Below are positions 9,332 to 18,400 of a stretch of DNA of 64,000 nucleotides, piece after piece. The translations under genes were made by a program, and so were the position numbers. A model generated the notes under the pieces. It saw only the letters and a program-made list of their open reading frames with translations. It made no database searches and was not told where the DNA came from. The stretch is from Erythrobacter mangrovi (GTDB lineage: Bacteria; Pseudomonadota; Alphaproteobacteria; Sphingomonadales; Sphingomonadaceae). Position 1 is the first letter of the stretch. Every line of letters starts with the position of its first letter. The stretch lies in the NCBI RefSeq assembly GCF_013260645.1, contig NZ_CP053921.1, positions 2,529,289-2,593,288 on the forward strand. Direction: 5' to 3'.

Positions 9332-9714
9332 GCCTGCTTCCTCGAGTCTGATTTTCCGCCCTGCTTTGTGGTGACACGGATCGCGCCAATCTCTATGCCC
9401 TTGTCGACCGCGTTGAGCGTGTCGAACAGTGTGAGCCAGGCAACCGTTGCGGCGGTCACCTCAGCCTTGGACAAGGCCAGTGGATGGCAAGGCGGGATCA
9501 GATTGGCGGTGCGCTTTGCCGCAATCTCGCTTGCCAGTTCGGCAGTGCCTGTCACGCTGCCCATGGACGTCTTGTCGACCTTGACCAATTCGGGCGTGCC
9601 GGAAGCGCAAACCAGCTCGCCTTGCGCCCACGCTAGCTGCGAAGTTACGCCCTTGCTGCCGACATCCACTATGAGCGCGCGGCCTTCCTGGTCGAGATGA
9701 GTGAGCATGCTCAT
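9328..9714 (-). CDS. moaC: MoaC-like protein with internal deletion, probably inactive
   Basis: 128 residues against about 155-160 for normal MoaC, the cyclic pyranopterin monophosphate synthase. The start MLTHLDQEGRALIVDVGSKG, the middle AAKRTANLIPPCHPLALSK (residues 66-83) and the end KGIEIGAIRV..KQGGKS are MoaC. Between LSKAEV and AATVAWLTLFD about 30 residues are absent, removing the GRTGVEMEA block with its conserved glutamates. The motif that holds Asp128 and Lys131 in E. coli (YDMCKA) reads FDTLNA here, so the lysine is Asn101. The frame is open and overlaps both neighbours tightly. Either a decayed copy kept by coupling, or a protein with another role; a second moaC elsewhere is expected. 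Confidence 0.85.
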   Translation of the reverse strand: MSMLTHLDQEGRALIVDVGSKGVTSQLAWAQGELVCASGTPELVKVDKTSMGSVTGTAELASEIAAKRTANLIPPCHPLALSKAEVTAATVAWLTLFDTLNAVDKGIEIGAIRVTTKQGGKSDSRKQA

Positions 9715-10247
9715 GCGCAGACCTCGCGCAGCCGCGGCAATTGCCCGGCAATCGAACAGGGGCGATAGCGGCTGTCGAGTTCATAACGCAGGACTCCGTC
9801 CCAGGCATCACGGCAGGCACCGGTCGATCCGGGGACACAGAAGATGAAACTGTCGCCTGCCTGGCCTGCAAAGGCTCGCGATTGCAAAGTCGAAACACCG
9901 ATCGTTTCCATGCTGACCTGATGAAATACTACGCTGAAACCATCCATCACCCGGCTAAGCAGCGGCACAACCGCTTCAGGGGTGACATCGCGCGGAGTGA
10001 AGCCGGTGCCGCCCGTGCTGAGGATGATCTCGACGTCCGGATCCTCGACCCAGTGTTGCACCTGCGCGCGGATCGAGTCGACCTTGTCCTTGACTATTGC
10101 GCGCGCGACCAGTTCGTGACCTGCACCAGTCAGGCGTGCTGCCAGCAAATCACCGGAGGTGTCTGTCTCTGCCGTGCGCGTATCGGACACCGTCAGCACA
10201 GCGATCTTGAGTGGGTGGAAAGGCAGGCTTTCATCAATTCCGGGCAT
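9711..10247 (-). CDS. moaB: Molybdopterin adenylyltransferase-like MoaB/MogA protein
   Basis: 178 residues, the length of MoaB. The core LKIAVLTVSDTRT near the start, DVEIILSTGGTGFTPRDVTPEAV and the closing SFIFCVPGSTGACRDAWDGVL are the MoaB/MogA nucleotide and pterin-binding signature. It should adenylylate molybdopterin before molybdate insertion by MoeA. It lies 17 bases after the small acidic ORF and its stop overlaps moaC, within the nar-moa operon. Confidence 0.93.
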   Translation of the reverse strand: MPGIDESLPFHPLKIAVLTVSDTRTAETDTSGDLLAARLTGAGHELVARAIVKDKVDSIRAQVQHWVEDPDVEIILSTGGTGFTPRDVTPEAVVPLLSRVMDGFSVVFHQVSMETIGVSTLQSRAFAGQAGDSFIFCVPGSTGACRDAWDGVLRYELDSRYRPCSIAGQLPRLREVCA

Positions 10248-10264
10248 TTTTGTTCCTGTTCAAC

Positions 10265-10426
10265 CTAATCCTCATCGGACCAGCGGGCGACATCCTCGTG
10301 GTCGCTGAGGGTCGGCTCGATCCAGTGGTTGCCTTCCACGCCTTCCTCGTCGACCAGATCGGCGAAAGCGCGCAGCAAATCGGCAGAATCGAAGATATCC
10401 GTCGCAAGAGTGACTGCGGCGCTCAT
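10265..10426 (-). CDS. Small acidic protein between moaD and moaB
   Basis: A 53-residue frame begins with an ATG at 10426 that overlaps the moaD stop as ATGA and ends with TAG at 10265-10267. It reads MSAAVTLATDIFDSADLLRA at the start and ends in ARWSDED; I count about 15 acidic against 2 basic residues. It stands where moaE could be expected but has none of the MoaE motifs and is one third the size. Exact coupling to moaD and the tightly packed operon argue that it is translated. No family recognised. Confidence 0.6.
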   Translation of the reverse strand: MSAAVTLATDIFDSADLLRAFADLVDEEGVEGNHWIEPTLSDHEDVARWSDED

Positions 10427-10659
10427 CCGCCCGAGACCGGGGGAAACAGAGCTACTTCATCATCCGGCAAGACGCATAGGATCGGTGCAACCACCGCCTC
10501 GTTGACGCAGACCTTGATTCTTCCCGTGGCAAGCGGCGAATGCTGCCGCGCGCTCAGCAGGAAAAGGTCGGCGACGCTGCATCCATCACTGGGGACTGTC
10601 ACCTTCACAAAAGCGCCCTGCAGTTCGGCGAGCTTGCCACACAATTCAAGTGTGAGCAT
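10423..10659 (-). CDS. moaD: Molybdopterin synthase sulfur-carrier subunit MoaD
   Basis: 78 residues from the ATG at 10659 (an in-frame TTG at 10686 would add nine). It is a ubiquitin-like small protein ending in Gly-Gly (FPPVSGG), the end that is adenylylated and thiocarboxylated to carry sulfur to the pterin. The DDEVALFPPVSGG tail is characteristic. It follows moaA directly and its stop is overlapped by the small acidic ORF. Its partner MoaE is not in the window. Confidence 0.9.
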   Translation of the reverse strand: MLTLELCGKLAELQGAFVKVTVPSDGCSVADLFLLSARQHSPLATGRIKVCVNEAVVAPILCVLPDDEVALFPPVSGG

Positions 10660-10688
10660 GACCGGGGCTGATTCCTCTCGCACCAAGA

Positions 10689-11720
10689 TCAGCCTCCAAT
10701 CGATGCAAGATGCGGGGTCGCGCCGCTGTCACCATGGTGCAACCGGTGCCCGGGAGCCTTGCCCTTTGTCAGACCAACAATTCGGGCGATCAATTCGTCG
10801 TGCTGATTGTCAGCCTGTAGTAGATCTCGCAAATCGAAACCCCCATCACCAAACAGGCAGAGATGGAACCTGCCATCCGAACCAAGCCGCAGGCGATTAC
10901 AGCTACCGCAGAAATCCTTTGCGTAAGGAGCGATGATGCCAATCCGCCCGCGCGCATCGGCATGGCCGAACTCCACCGCCGGTCCGGCGCCCGGTACGCG
11001 CGGCAGACGATGCCATCCGGCCGCCTTGAGCCGCCGGACCACACTGTCACCCGGGACATGGCGCTTAGCAAAGAAATCGGCATTGTCATTGGTGCGCATC
11101 ACCTCAATGAAACGCAGAGACAGATCGCGCTCGACGACAAAGCGCGTCATCGTCTCTAGCTCGTCGTCATTGACCCCGCGCATCAGCACCGCGTTGAGCT
11201 TGATGCTATCGAATCCTGCCGCTTGCGCGGCGTCGATCCCGGCCATGACCTCGGCCAGACGATCGTGTCCGGTGATCTCTGCAAAGCGCACAGGATCAAG
11301 CGAGTCGACACTGATATTAATCACGTTCACCCCTGCTTCGCGCCAGTTCCGGGCACGCTGGGCCAGGCGGTAGCCGTTGGTTGTCATCGCGACTTGGCGA
11401 ATGCCAGGCACTGAGGACACGGTGCGCGCCACCTCTTCGAAGTCGGGTCGGATGGTCGGCTCGCCCCCCGTCAACCGAACCTTCCAAAGCCCCAGCGATG
11501 CAAAGGCACGGACCGCACGTTCAATCTCGGCGACTGAAAGTTCGGGCGGCTTGCCGCAACGCTTACGATAGCCTTCGGGCAGGCAATAGCTGCAGCGGAA
11601 GTTGCAGACGTCTGTCAGCGACAGGCGCAGATACTCGAAGCGGCGTCCGATACCATCGGACAGCCGGATCATTGGCTTGTTGGGCAAAGTGAGAATGTCG
11701 CGGTCGCGGACGCGGATCAT
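10689..11720 (-). CDS. moaA: GTP 3',8-cyclase MoaA
   Basis: 343 residues from the ATG at 11720, which overlaps the stop of the parvulin gene; a longer in-frame extension lies wholly inside that gene and is rejected. Radical-SAM cluster motif CNFRCSYC lies near the N-terminus and the second [4Fe-4S] motif CGSCNRLRLG...C near the C-terminus; the protein ends in Gly-Gly (ASIGG), needed for GTP cyclisation. This is the intact first enzyme of Mo-cofactor synthesis; a decayed second copy lies at 40428-41162. Confidence 0.95.
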   Translation of the reverse strand: MIRVRDRDILTLPNKPMIRLSDGIGRRFEYLRLSLTDVCNFRCSYCLPEGYRKRCGKPPELSVAEIERAVRAFASLGLWKVRLTGGEPTIRPDFEEVARTVSSVPGIRQVAMTTNGYRLAQRARNWREAGVNVINISVDSLDPVRFAEITGHDRLAEVMAGIDAAQAAGFDSIKLNAVLMRGVNDDELETMTRFVVERDLSLRFIEVMRTNDNADFFAKRHVPGDSVVRRLKAAGWHRLPRVPGAGPAVEFGHADARGRIGIIAPYAKDFCGSCNRLRLGSDGRFHLCLFGDGGFDLRDLLQADNQHDELIARIVGLTKGKAPGHRLHHGDSGATPHLASIGG

Positions 11721-12529
11721 TGTACAAGCGGCCCTTGCGCGACCGGCAATTCTACACCTTCGATCTCTATTCGACCTGCAAGGATCGATAAATATTGTGC
11801 CACTGCGCGGCGATAGCTTGCTTCCTCGAGATAGGTGCGGATCGAAGCGGCGACTGCCTCGAACGGCAACTGCTGGCTCTCCGCCCGGCGAACCGCGCGG
11901 ATGACGTGGACGCCGAACCGGGAGCGGACTGGCTCGCGGCACAACTCGCCCTCGCCTAGCGCGAACAGCGCTTCCTCGAACTCGGCCACAGTTTGACCCT
12001 CACCGATCTGCCCGAGATTACCGCCCTGTTCCTTCGACGGACAGGCGGAATACTCGTGGGCAAGGCGCGCAAAGGAATCCGGCTCAGCCTTGAGCTGGCG
12101 GATCAGGCCCCGCGCATCGCTGAGCGCCATGTTGTAGGCCAGCGTATCGTCGGGCGATGCGGAGAGCAGGATGTGCTCAGCCTCGACAAGTGCCTCGCTC
12201 GCGAAGCGGTCCTGATGCTGCGCATAGAACCGGCGCGCCTCAGCCTCGTTGGCTTCTGGAACCGTTACCTCCTGCGCCAAGAGGGCCTCTATCCGGGCAT
12301 CCTCGCCAGCCAGCTTCCGTCCTTCGGCATCCTCGATTTCGCTAGCTTCGATCCCCAATCGGTCTGCCTCGGCGAGAAGCATGTGTTTGATCGCCAGGGC
12401 TTCGGCGGCTGATTGCCAGGCCACATCCGCATCGCCGGCCGGATGGTTTTGCGCCTCGGCCGCGATGACAGCGGGAGAGATCTCGACCCCACCCACCATC
12501 ACTGCCGCTCGTTCGATCACGTCAGCCAT
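11717..12529 (-). CDS. Cytoplasmic parvulin-type peptidylprolyl isomerase of the nar operon
   Basis: 270 residues, no signal peptide. The N-terminal half is helical (SurA/NifM-like), and the parvulin domain runs from about residue 112: ALVEAEHILLSA, then FARLAHEYSACPSKEQGGNLGQIGEGQ and FGVHVIRAVRR. It overlaps narI by eight bases and moaA by four. The same gene position, between narI and moaA, is known in the Pseudomonas narK1K2GHJI operon, so a role in folding or cofactor loading of NarGHI is a reasonable inference. Confidence 0.88.
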   Translation of the reverse strand: MADVIERAAVMVGGVEISPAVIAAEAQNHPAGDADVAWQSAAEALAIKHMLLAEADRLGIEASEIEDAEGRKLAGEDARIEALLAQEVTVPEANEAEARRFYAQHQDRFASEALVEAEHILLSASPDDTLAYNMALSDARGLIRQLKAEPDSFARLAHEYSACPSKEQGGNLGQIGEGQTVAEFEEALFALGEGELCREPVRSRFGVHVIRAVRRAESQQLPFEAVAASIRTYLEEASYRRAVAQYLSILAGRIEIEGVELPVAQGPLVQ

Positions 12530-13223
12530 GGCTGATTACCTTGCGCGAGCGGACCACCTGGTAGCCGCCCCGCCACAAGTAGCGGACCGGCGCGGACAGC
12601 ATGTGAACTAGTCGGGTGAAGGGGAACACCAGCAGGATCGTCAGCCCGAGGAACAGGTGCATCTTAAAGATCAGATGGGCATCCGCAACGTACGTCGAGG
12701 CATTGCTCTGGAAGGTGAATATGCCTTGCGCCCAAGTCATGAACTTCACCATCTCGCCTCCGTCGAGGTGGCTGGCGGAAAGCGGAATAGTCGCCAACCC
12801 CAGCGCCAACTGGATCCAAAGCAGCAAGATGATCATGTTGTCGCTGAAGCTAGAGTTGGCCCGCACGCGAGAATCGAAAAAGCGCCGGTGGATCAGTAGC
12901 GTCGCCCCGGTGATTGCCATCACACCCGCGATGCCGCCAGCGACTATTGCCAGCAATTGCTTCGCCCCATGGCTGATCCCCAAGGCGTCGAATAAGGCGA
13001 TCGGCGTCAGCAGGCCGATCAGGTGACCAAAGAAGATGAAGATCACTCCCACATGGAACAGCACGGAGCCCCACATCAGCTGCTTGCGGCGCAAGAGCTG
13101 GCTCGACCCTGAACGCCAGCTATAGGGTTCGCGGTCGAAGCGGATGATCGAGCCGATCGCCAGAGTTGCCAGCGCGATGTAGGGATAGATGCCGAAGAGC
13201 AGGTGGTTGAGATAGGTGATCAT
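12522..13223 (-). CDS. narI: Respiratory nitrate reductase gamma subunit NarI
   Basis: 233 residues with five membrane segments, the usual NarI length. This is the diheme cytochrome b that takes electrons from quinol and passes them to NarH. Candidate heme ligands are in FHVGVIFIFFGHLIGL (first pair) and in HLIFKMHLFLGLT with the later FTRLVHML. It follows narJ with a three-base gap and overlaps the parvulin gene. Confidence 0.95.
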   Translation of the reverse strand: MITYLNHLLFGIYPYIALATLAIGSIIRFDREPYSWRSGSSQLLRRKQLMWGSVLFHVGVIFIFFGHLIGLLTPIALFDALGISHGAKQLLAIVAGGIAGVMAITGATLLIHRRFFDSRVRANSSFSDNMIILLLWIQLALGLATIPLSASHLDGGEMVKFMTWAQGIFTFQSNASTYVADAHLIFKMHLFLGLTILLVFPFTRLVHMLSAPVRYLWRGGYQVVRSRKVISHG

Positions 13224-13226
13224 GGC

Positions 13227-13931
13227 TCAATTCCTCCTGTCTGTCGCGGCAAGGGATGGCTCGCGCATCCTCTCGACCATCGCGTTGACCTGTGGGCAGG
13301 CAGCGTTGGGATTGGGCGCAGCCTCGGCCGAGAAGCGGATTTCTTCCTCTTCCCATTGCTGATCGAGTTCTTCCAGCGTCTCGGGATCCTCAGGCGGCGG
13401 CATCGAGCTTGCCGCTTCCGCATCCATCTCGATCCCGGCGATGTCGCACAGAAGAGCGAAGAGCGGGGCATAGTCCGATTGCTTCTCGGCAAGCCGCGCG
13501 CCAAGCGCGACCAGCACCAGCCCGGGCTCTGCCAGCGTGTCGCGCGCTTGCGCTTCCGGCAGGGTCGAACAATAGTCGAGGAATAGCGGCAGGTAGTCGG
13601 GTAGTTCCTTAGCCACCGGATCGAGTCCGGCCTCAAGATAGCGCCGCCGCAGGTCGACCATCGCCTGCCCGCGGTCACGGCTCTCGCCATGAACATGTTC
13701 GAACAGGTGAAGGCTGTGCGCCCGGCCGCGGTCGAACAGCTCGACGTAGGCTTCTTGCGCATCGTATATGTCGCTCGCCTTGAGGCGGGCGATCAGCGGT
13801 GCCAGCTGCTCGATAGTGTCGGACGGCAGTGCGGGATCAGCGGCAAGCCTGTCGCGCAAGTCGTCGAGGACTTCGACAAGCTGGGTGGTCGGATACTGCA
13901 GCAGCAGCGAGATCAGGTGCAGGCTCTTCAT
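13227..13931 (-). CDS. narJ: Nitrate reductase assembly chaperone NarJ
   Basis: 234 residues, cytoplasmic, no transmembrane region. The start LHLISLLLQYPTTQLVEVLDDLRDRL and the helical YVELFDRGRAHSLHLFEHVHGESRDRG block are typical of the NarJ/TorD redox-enzyme maturation family. NarJ holds apo-NarGH until the Mo-cofactor is inserted and the complex docks to NarI. Its start overlaps the narH stop. The C-terminal third is acidic and low in complexity. Confidence 0.93.
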   Translation of the reverse strand: MKSLHLISLLLQYPTTQLVEVLDDLRDRLAADPALPSDTIEQLAPLIARLKASDIYDAQEAYVELFDRGRAHSLHLFEHVHGESRDRGQAMVDLRRRYLEAGLDPVAKELPDYLPLFLDYCSTLPEAQARDTLAEPGLVLVALGARLAEKQSDYAPLFALLCDIAGIEMDAEAASSMPPPEDPETLEELDQQWEEEEIRFSAEAAPNPNAACPQVNAMVERMREPSLAATDRRN

Positions 13932-15457
13932 CAGAACACCTCCGTAGGGGTCTGGAGTTTCTTGCGCGCTGGGGCGCCAAAAAGGTTCGCGTCGCTACTC
14001 CCGCCCGAGCAGCCATTGCCGAAGGAGAAGCCGCAGGAGCCGCGTTCGTCGTACATGTCCTCGGCATCCTCGCGATGGCCGGTCGGAATGACGAAGCGAT
14101 CTTCGTAGTCCGCCAGCGCCATGACCTTGTACATCTCCTCTATCTGCAGGCCGGTTAGGCCGACTTCCTGGGCGATCCCCTCATCGGTTACGCCTTCAAC
14201 CGTCTTGGCGCGCATGTAGCCGCGCATCGCGAGCATGCGCTCAAGGCAGAGCGCGATCGGCTCTTCGTCGCCCGCGGTCAGCAAGTTTGCGAGGTATTTG
14301 AGCGGGATGCGCAAGCTGCGCACATCGGGCATGCCGTTGTTTACCGCGATGTCACCCGCGCTTGCCGCCGCATTGATCGGCGAAAGCGGCGGGACGTACC
14401 AAACCATTGGCAGCGTGCGGTATTCGGGGTGGAGCGGAAAGGCGACTTTCCATTCCATTGCCATCTTCCACACCGGGGAGTGACGCGCAGCCTCCAGCCA
14501 TGCCTCAGGCACGCCATCCTTGCGGGCCTGATCGATCACTGCCGGATCATTGGGGTCGAGGAAGGTGTCGAGCTGCGCCTGGTATAGGTCCTCGATGTTT
14601 TCCGCGCTGGCTGCTTCCTCGATCCGGTCGGCATCGTAGAGCATCACGCCAAGATAGCGGATGCGTCCGACGCAGGTCTCACTGCATACGGTTGGCTGAC
14701 CTGCCTCGATCCGCGGATAGCAGAAGATGCACTTCTCGCTCTTTCCGGTTTTCCAGTTGTAGTAGATCTTCTTGTAGGGGCAGCCGGAAACGCACATGCG
14801 CCAGCCGCGACATGCCTCCTGATCGATCAGGACGATGCCATCTTCCTCGCGCTTGTAGATGGCGCCTGATGGGCAGGCCGCAACGCAGGTTGGGTTGAGG
14901 CAATGCTCACACAGCCGCGGCAGGTACATCATGAATGTATTTTCGAACTGTCCGTAGATCTCTTTCTGGACACCTTCGAAATTATAGTCTTCGCTCCGCT
15001 TGGCGAATTCGCCGCCGAGAATTTCCTCCCAGTTCGGCCCCCATTGAATCTTCTCGATCCGTTCGCCCGAAATCAGTGAGCGCGGGCGCGCGGTCGGGAA
15101 AGCCTTGCCCTCCCCCGCCTTCTGCAGCTGCGCATAGTCGAAGGTGAAGGGTTCGTAATAGTCATCGATTTCGGGCAGGTCGGGGTTGGCGAAAATCTTC
15201 GCCAGCACCCGCCACTTCCCGCCCATCTTGGGGCGGATCGAACCGGCAGGGGTACGTTCCCACCCACCATTCCAGCGTTTCTGGTTCTCCCAGTCTTTGG
15301 GATAGCCGATGCCGGGCTTGGTCTCGACATTGTTGAACCAGGCGTATTCCATACCGTCACGGCTGGTCCACACGTTCTTGCAGGTGACAGAGCAGGTGTG
15401 GCAGCCGATGCACTTGTCGAGGTTGAGCACCTTGCCGATCTGGGCGCGGATTCTCAT
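13931..15457 (-). CDS. narH: Respiratory nitrate reductase beta subunit NarH
   Basis: 508 residues from the ATG at 15457, which overlaps the narG stop; a much longer in-frame extension would run inside narG and is rejected. It is the iron-sulfur electron wire: CIGCHTCSVTCKNVW, CEHCLNPTCVAACP, CRGWRMCVSGCPYKK (the Trp for one Cys marks the [3Fe-4S] cluster) and CIFCYPRIEAGQPTVCSETC. Length matches E. coli NarH (512). Sits with NarG on the cytoplasmic face, anchored by NarI. Confidence 0.97.
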   Translation of the reverse strand: MRIRAQIGKVLNLDKCIGCHTCSVTCKNVWTSRDGMEYAWFNNVETKPGIGYPKDWENQKRWNGGWERTPAGSIRPKMGGKWRVLAKIFANPDLPEIDDYYEPFTFDYAQLQKAGEGKAFPTARPRSLISGERIEKIQWGPNWEEILGGEFAKRSEDYNFEGVQKEIYGQFENTFMMYLPRLCEHCLNPTCVAACPSGAIYKREEDGIVLIDQEACRGWRMCVSGCPYKKIYYNWKTGKSEKCIFCYPRIEAGQPTVCSETCVGRIRYLGVMLYDADRIEEAASAENIEDLYQAQLDTFLDPNDPAVIDQARKDGVPEAWLEAARHSPVWKMAMEWKVAFPLHPEYRTLPMVWYVPPLSPINAAASAGDIAVNNGMPDVRSLRIPLKYLANLLTAGDEEPIALCLERMLAMRGYMRAKTVEGVTDEGIAQEVGLTGLQIEEMYKVMALADYEDRFVIPTGHREDAEDMYDERGSCGFSFGNGCSGGSSDANLFGAPARKKLQTPTEVF

Positions 15458-18400
15458 GCTGCATTCTCCCCTTCGGCAAGTGCGCCTTCGAGCCAATCGA
15501 CCTTCTGGAGCTTGCGGACGATGACGTATTCGTCGCGGTTGGATCCGACCGTGCCGTAGTAATTGAAGCCGTAACTCTGCTGGACGTATCCGCCGATCAT
15601 ATGGGTCGGCTTGAGCACGGCGCGTGTGACCGAGTTGTGGATACCCCCGCGCTGGCCGGTGAGCGGCGAGCCGGGGACGTTCACGATCTTCTCCTGCGCG
15701 TGATACATGAAGAGCGTACCTTCCTTCATGCGCTGAGAAACAACGACCCGAGCGACCAGCGCACCATTGGCGTTGAACGCCTCGACCCAGTCGTTGTCCT
15801 CCAGACCGGCCTTGGCCGCATCGGTCTCGCTCATCCATACGATCGGCCCGCCACGCGACAGCGTGAGCATCAGCAGGTTATCGGTATAGGTCGAGTGGAT
15901 GCCCCACTTCTGGTGCGGAGTGATGAAATTGAGCACGACGTGGGGTGCATCCTTCGCCTCATCGAGCATCGGTTTGACCGCCTTGGTGTCGATCGGCGGA
16001 CGATAGACACACAGCGCCTCGCCAAAGGCCAGCATCCACTTGTGGTCCTGGTAGAGCTGCTGGCGCCCGGTAAGCGTGCGCCACGGGATAAGTTCGTGCA
16101 CGTTGGTGTAGCCGGCATTGTAGCAGACATGCTCACTCTCCAGCCCCGACCAGGTCGGCGAGGATATGATCTTGCGTGGCTGCGCCTGCACATCCCGAAA
16201 GCGGATCTTCTCCTCTTCCTTGGGCTTTGCCAGATGCGTGTGGTCGCGCCCGGTATTGGCCGAGAGCGCCTCCCACGCCTTGACCGCAACTTCTCCATTG
16301 GTCTCGGGCGCTAGCATCAGCAGGACTTCGCAAGCGTCGATCGCGCTTTCGATCCGCGGCATGCCCTTGGTCGGCCCCTCTTCGGTCACTACACCATTGA
16401 GCGCACGCAGGTTGTCGACCTCGTGCTCGGTGTTCCAGGCGATACCCTTGCCTCCATTGCCGAGCTTGCCCATCAGTGGGCCAAGCGCCGTGAAACGCTT
16501 GTAAAGATTGGGGTAATCGCGCTCTACTACTGCGACATTGGCCATGGTCTTGCCTGGGATTGGAACGGTTTGCCCCTGGCCCCAGTCAACGACATCGAAA
16601 GGCTGGGCTATTTCGTTGGCCGTGTCATGCTGGATCGGGACGAGCACGACGTCCTGCTCGACACCGAGCACCTCGGGCGCGACTTCGGAGAACTTCTTCG
16701 CGATCCCCTTGTAGATATCCCAGTCGCTGCGTGACTCCCAAACCGGGTCAACCGCGGCCGACAGCGGGTGGATGAAGGGATGCATATCTGAAGTGTTGAG
16801 GTCGTCCTTTTCGTACCAGCTCGCAGTCGGCAAGACGATGTCCGAATAGACGCAGGTGGTCGACATACGGAAGTCGAGCGTGACGAGCAGATCGAGCTTA
16901 CCCTTGGGTGCCTCGTCGTGCCATTTGACCTCCTTGGGCTTCTGGTGACCCATTTCACCCAGGTCCTTGCCCTGAACGCCATGCGCGGTGCCGAGCAGGT
17001 GCTTGAGGAAATATTCGTGTCCCTTGCCCGAAGAACCGAGCAGGTTCGAGCGCCAGACAAACATGTTGCGAGGCCAGTTGGCCGGGTCATCGGGGTCGAA
17101 GCACGACATCTCGAGCTCGCCCGATTGCAGCGCGCCAGAGACATAGTCCTTGACCTCAATGCCTGCTTCCTTGGCCTTGCGGCCCACTTCGAGCGGATTC
17201 GACTTGATCTGCGGCGCGCTGGGCAACCAGCCCATGCGCTCAGCGCGTGCATTGTAGTCGATAAGGCTCGCGTCCCAGTCGCCCTCAGGCGCGGTGGGTG
17301 AGAGGATCTCCTCGACACCAAGCGTCTCGTAGCGCCATTGGTCGGTGTGTGCGTAGAAGAAGCTGGTTGAATTCATCTGCCGCGGCGGACGCCCCCAGTC
17401 GAGCGCGAAGGCAAGCGGCAGCCAGCCAGTCTGAGGGCGCAACTTCTCCTGCCCAACATAGTGCGACCAGCCACCGCCTGACTGACCAACACAGCCGCAC
17501 ATCACCAGCAGGTTTATAATGCCACGGTAGTTCATATCCATGTGGTACCAGTGGTTGAGACCGGCCCCGAGGATCACCATCGATTTGCCTTGCGTCTTTT
17601 CCGCATTCCCCGCGAACTCGCGCGCGACGGTGACGATCTGTTCGGCCGGTACGCCAGTGATCTTCTCCGCCCAGGCGGGAGTGTAGGGTACATTCTCGGC
17701 GTAGTCCTTGGCGACATGCTTGCCACCCAGCCCACGATCGAGGCCGTAGTTGGCGCAGAGCAAGTCGAACACGGTTGCGACCAGAACGTTACCCTCGGCC
17801 AGTTTGATTTCGCGCGCAGGGACGCGGCGCCGGAGGATGTCGGGATGATCGGTACCCTCAAAATGATCGTGCTCGCGGTTGCCGAAATAGGGAAATCCAA
17901 CCTCGACCACGTCGTCGTGCTGACCATCCATTATCGAGGTCAGTCGCAGCCTCGTATCACCGCCCCTGCCGTCCCTCTCTTCAAGGTTCCATTTGCCCTT
18001 CTCGCCCCAGCGGAAGCCCGCCGAACCAAGCGGGGCAACCGGCTCATCGGTGGTGTCGTCAATGGCGACGGTTTTCCATTCAGGATTGTTCTCTTCGCCT
18101 AATGCTCCTTCGAAATCGGAGGCGCGCAGTAGCCGGTCGGGCACATAGGCGCCATCCTTCGGCACCAACCGTACTAGCATGGGGAAGTCGGAATATTTGC
18201 GGCAATAATCCTCGAAATACTCAGCCTGCCGATCTAGGTGAAACTCGCGAAGGATCACGTGGCCCATCGCCATGGCAAGCGCGGCGTCGGTCCCCTGCTT
18301 CGGGTTGAGCCACAAATCGGCAAACTTGGTCGCTTCCGCATAGTCCGGGCTGACCACCGCTACCTTGGTCCCGCGATAGCGCGCCTCGGTCATGAAGTGG

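Noticed and set aside
10265..10426. Assignment of the small acidic ORF as MoaE
   Set aside because: MoaE is about 140-150 residues with conserved His and Lys motifs; none are present in these 53 residues.
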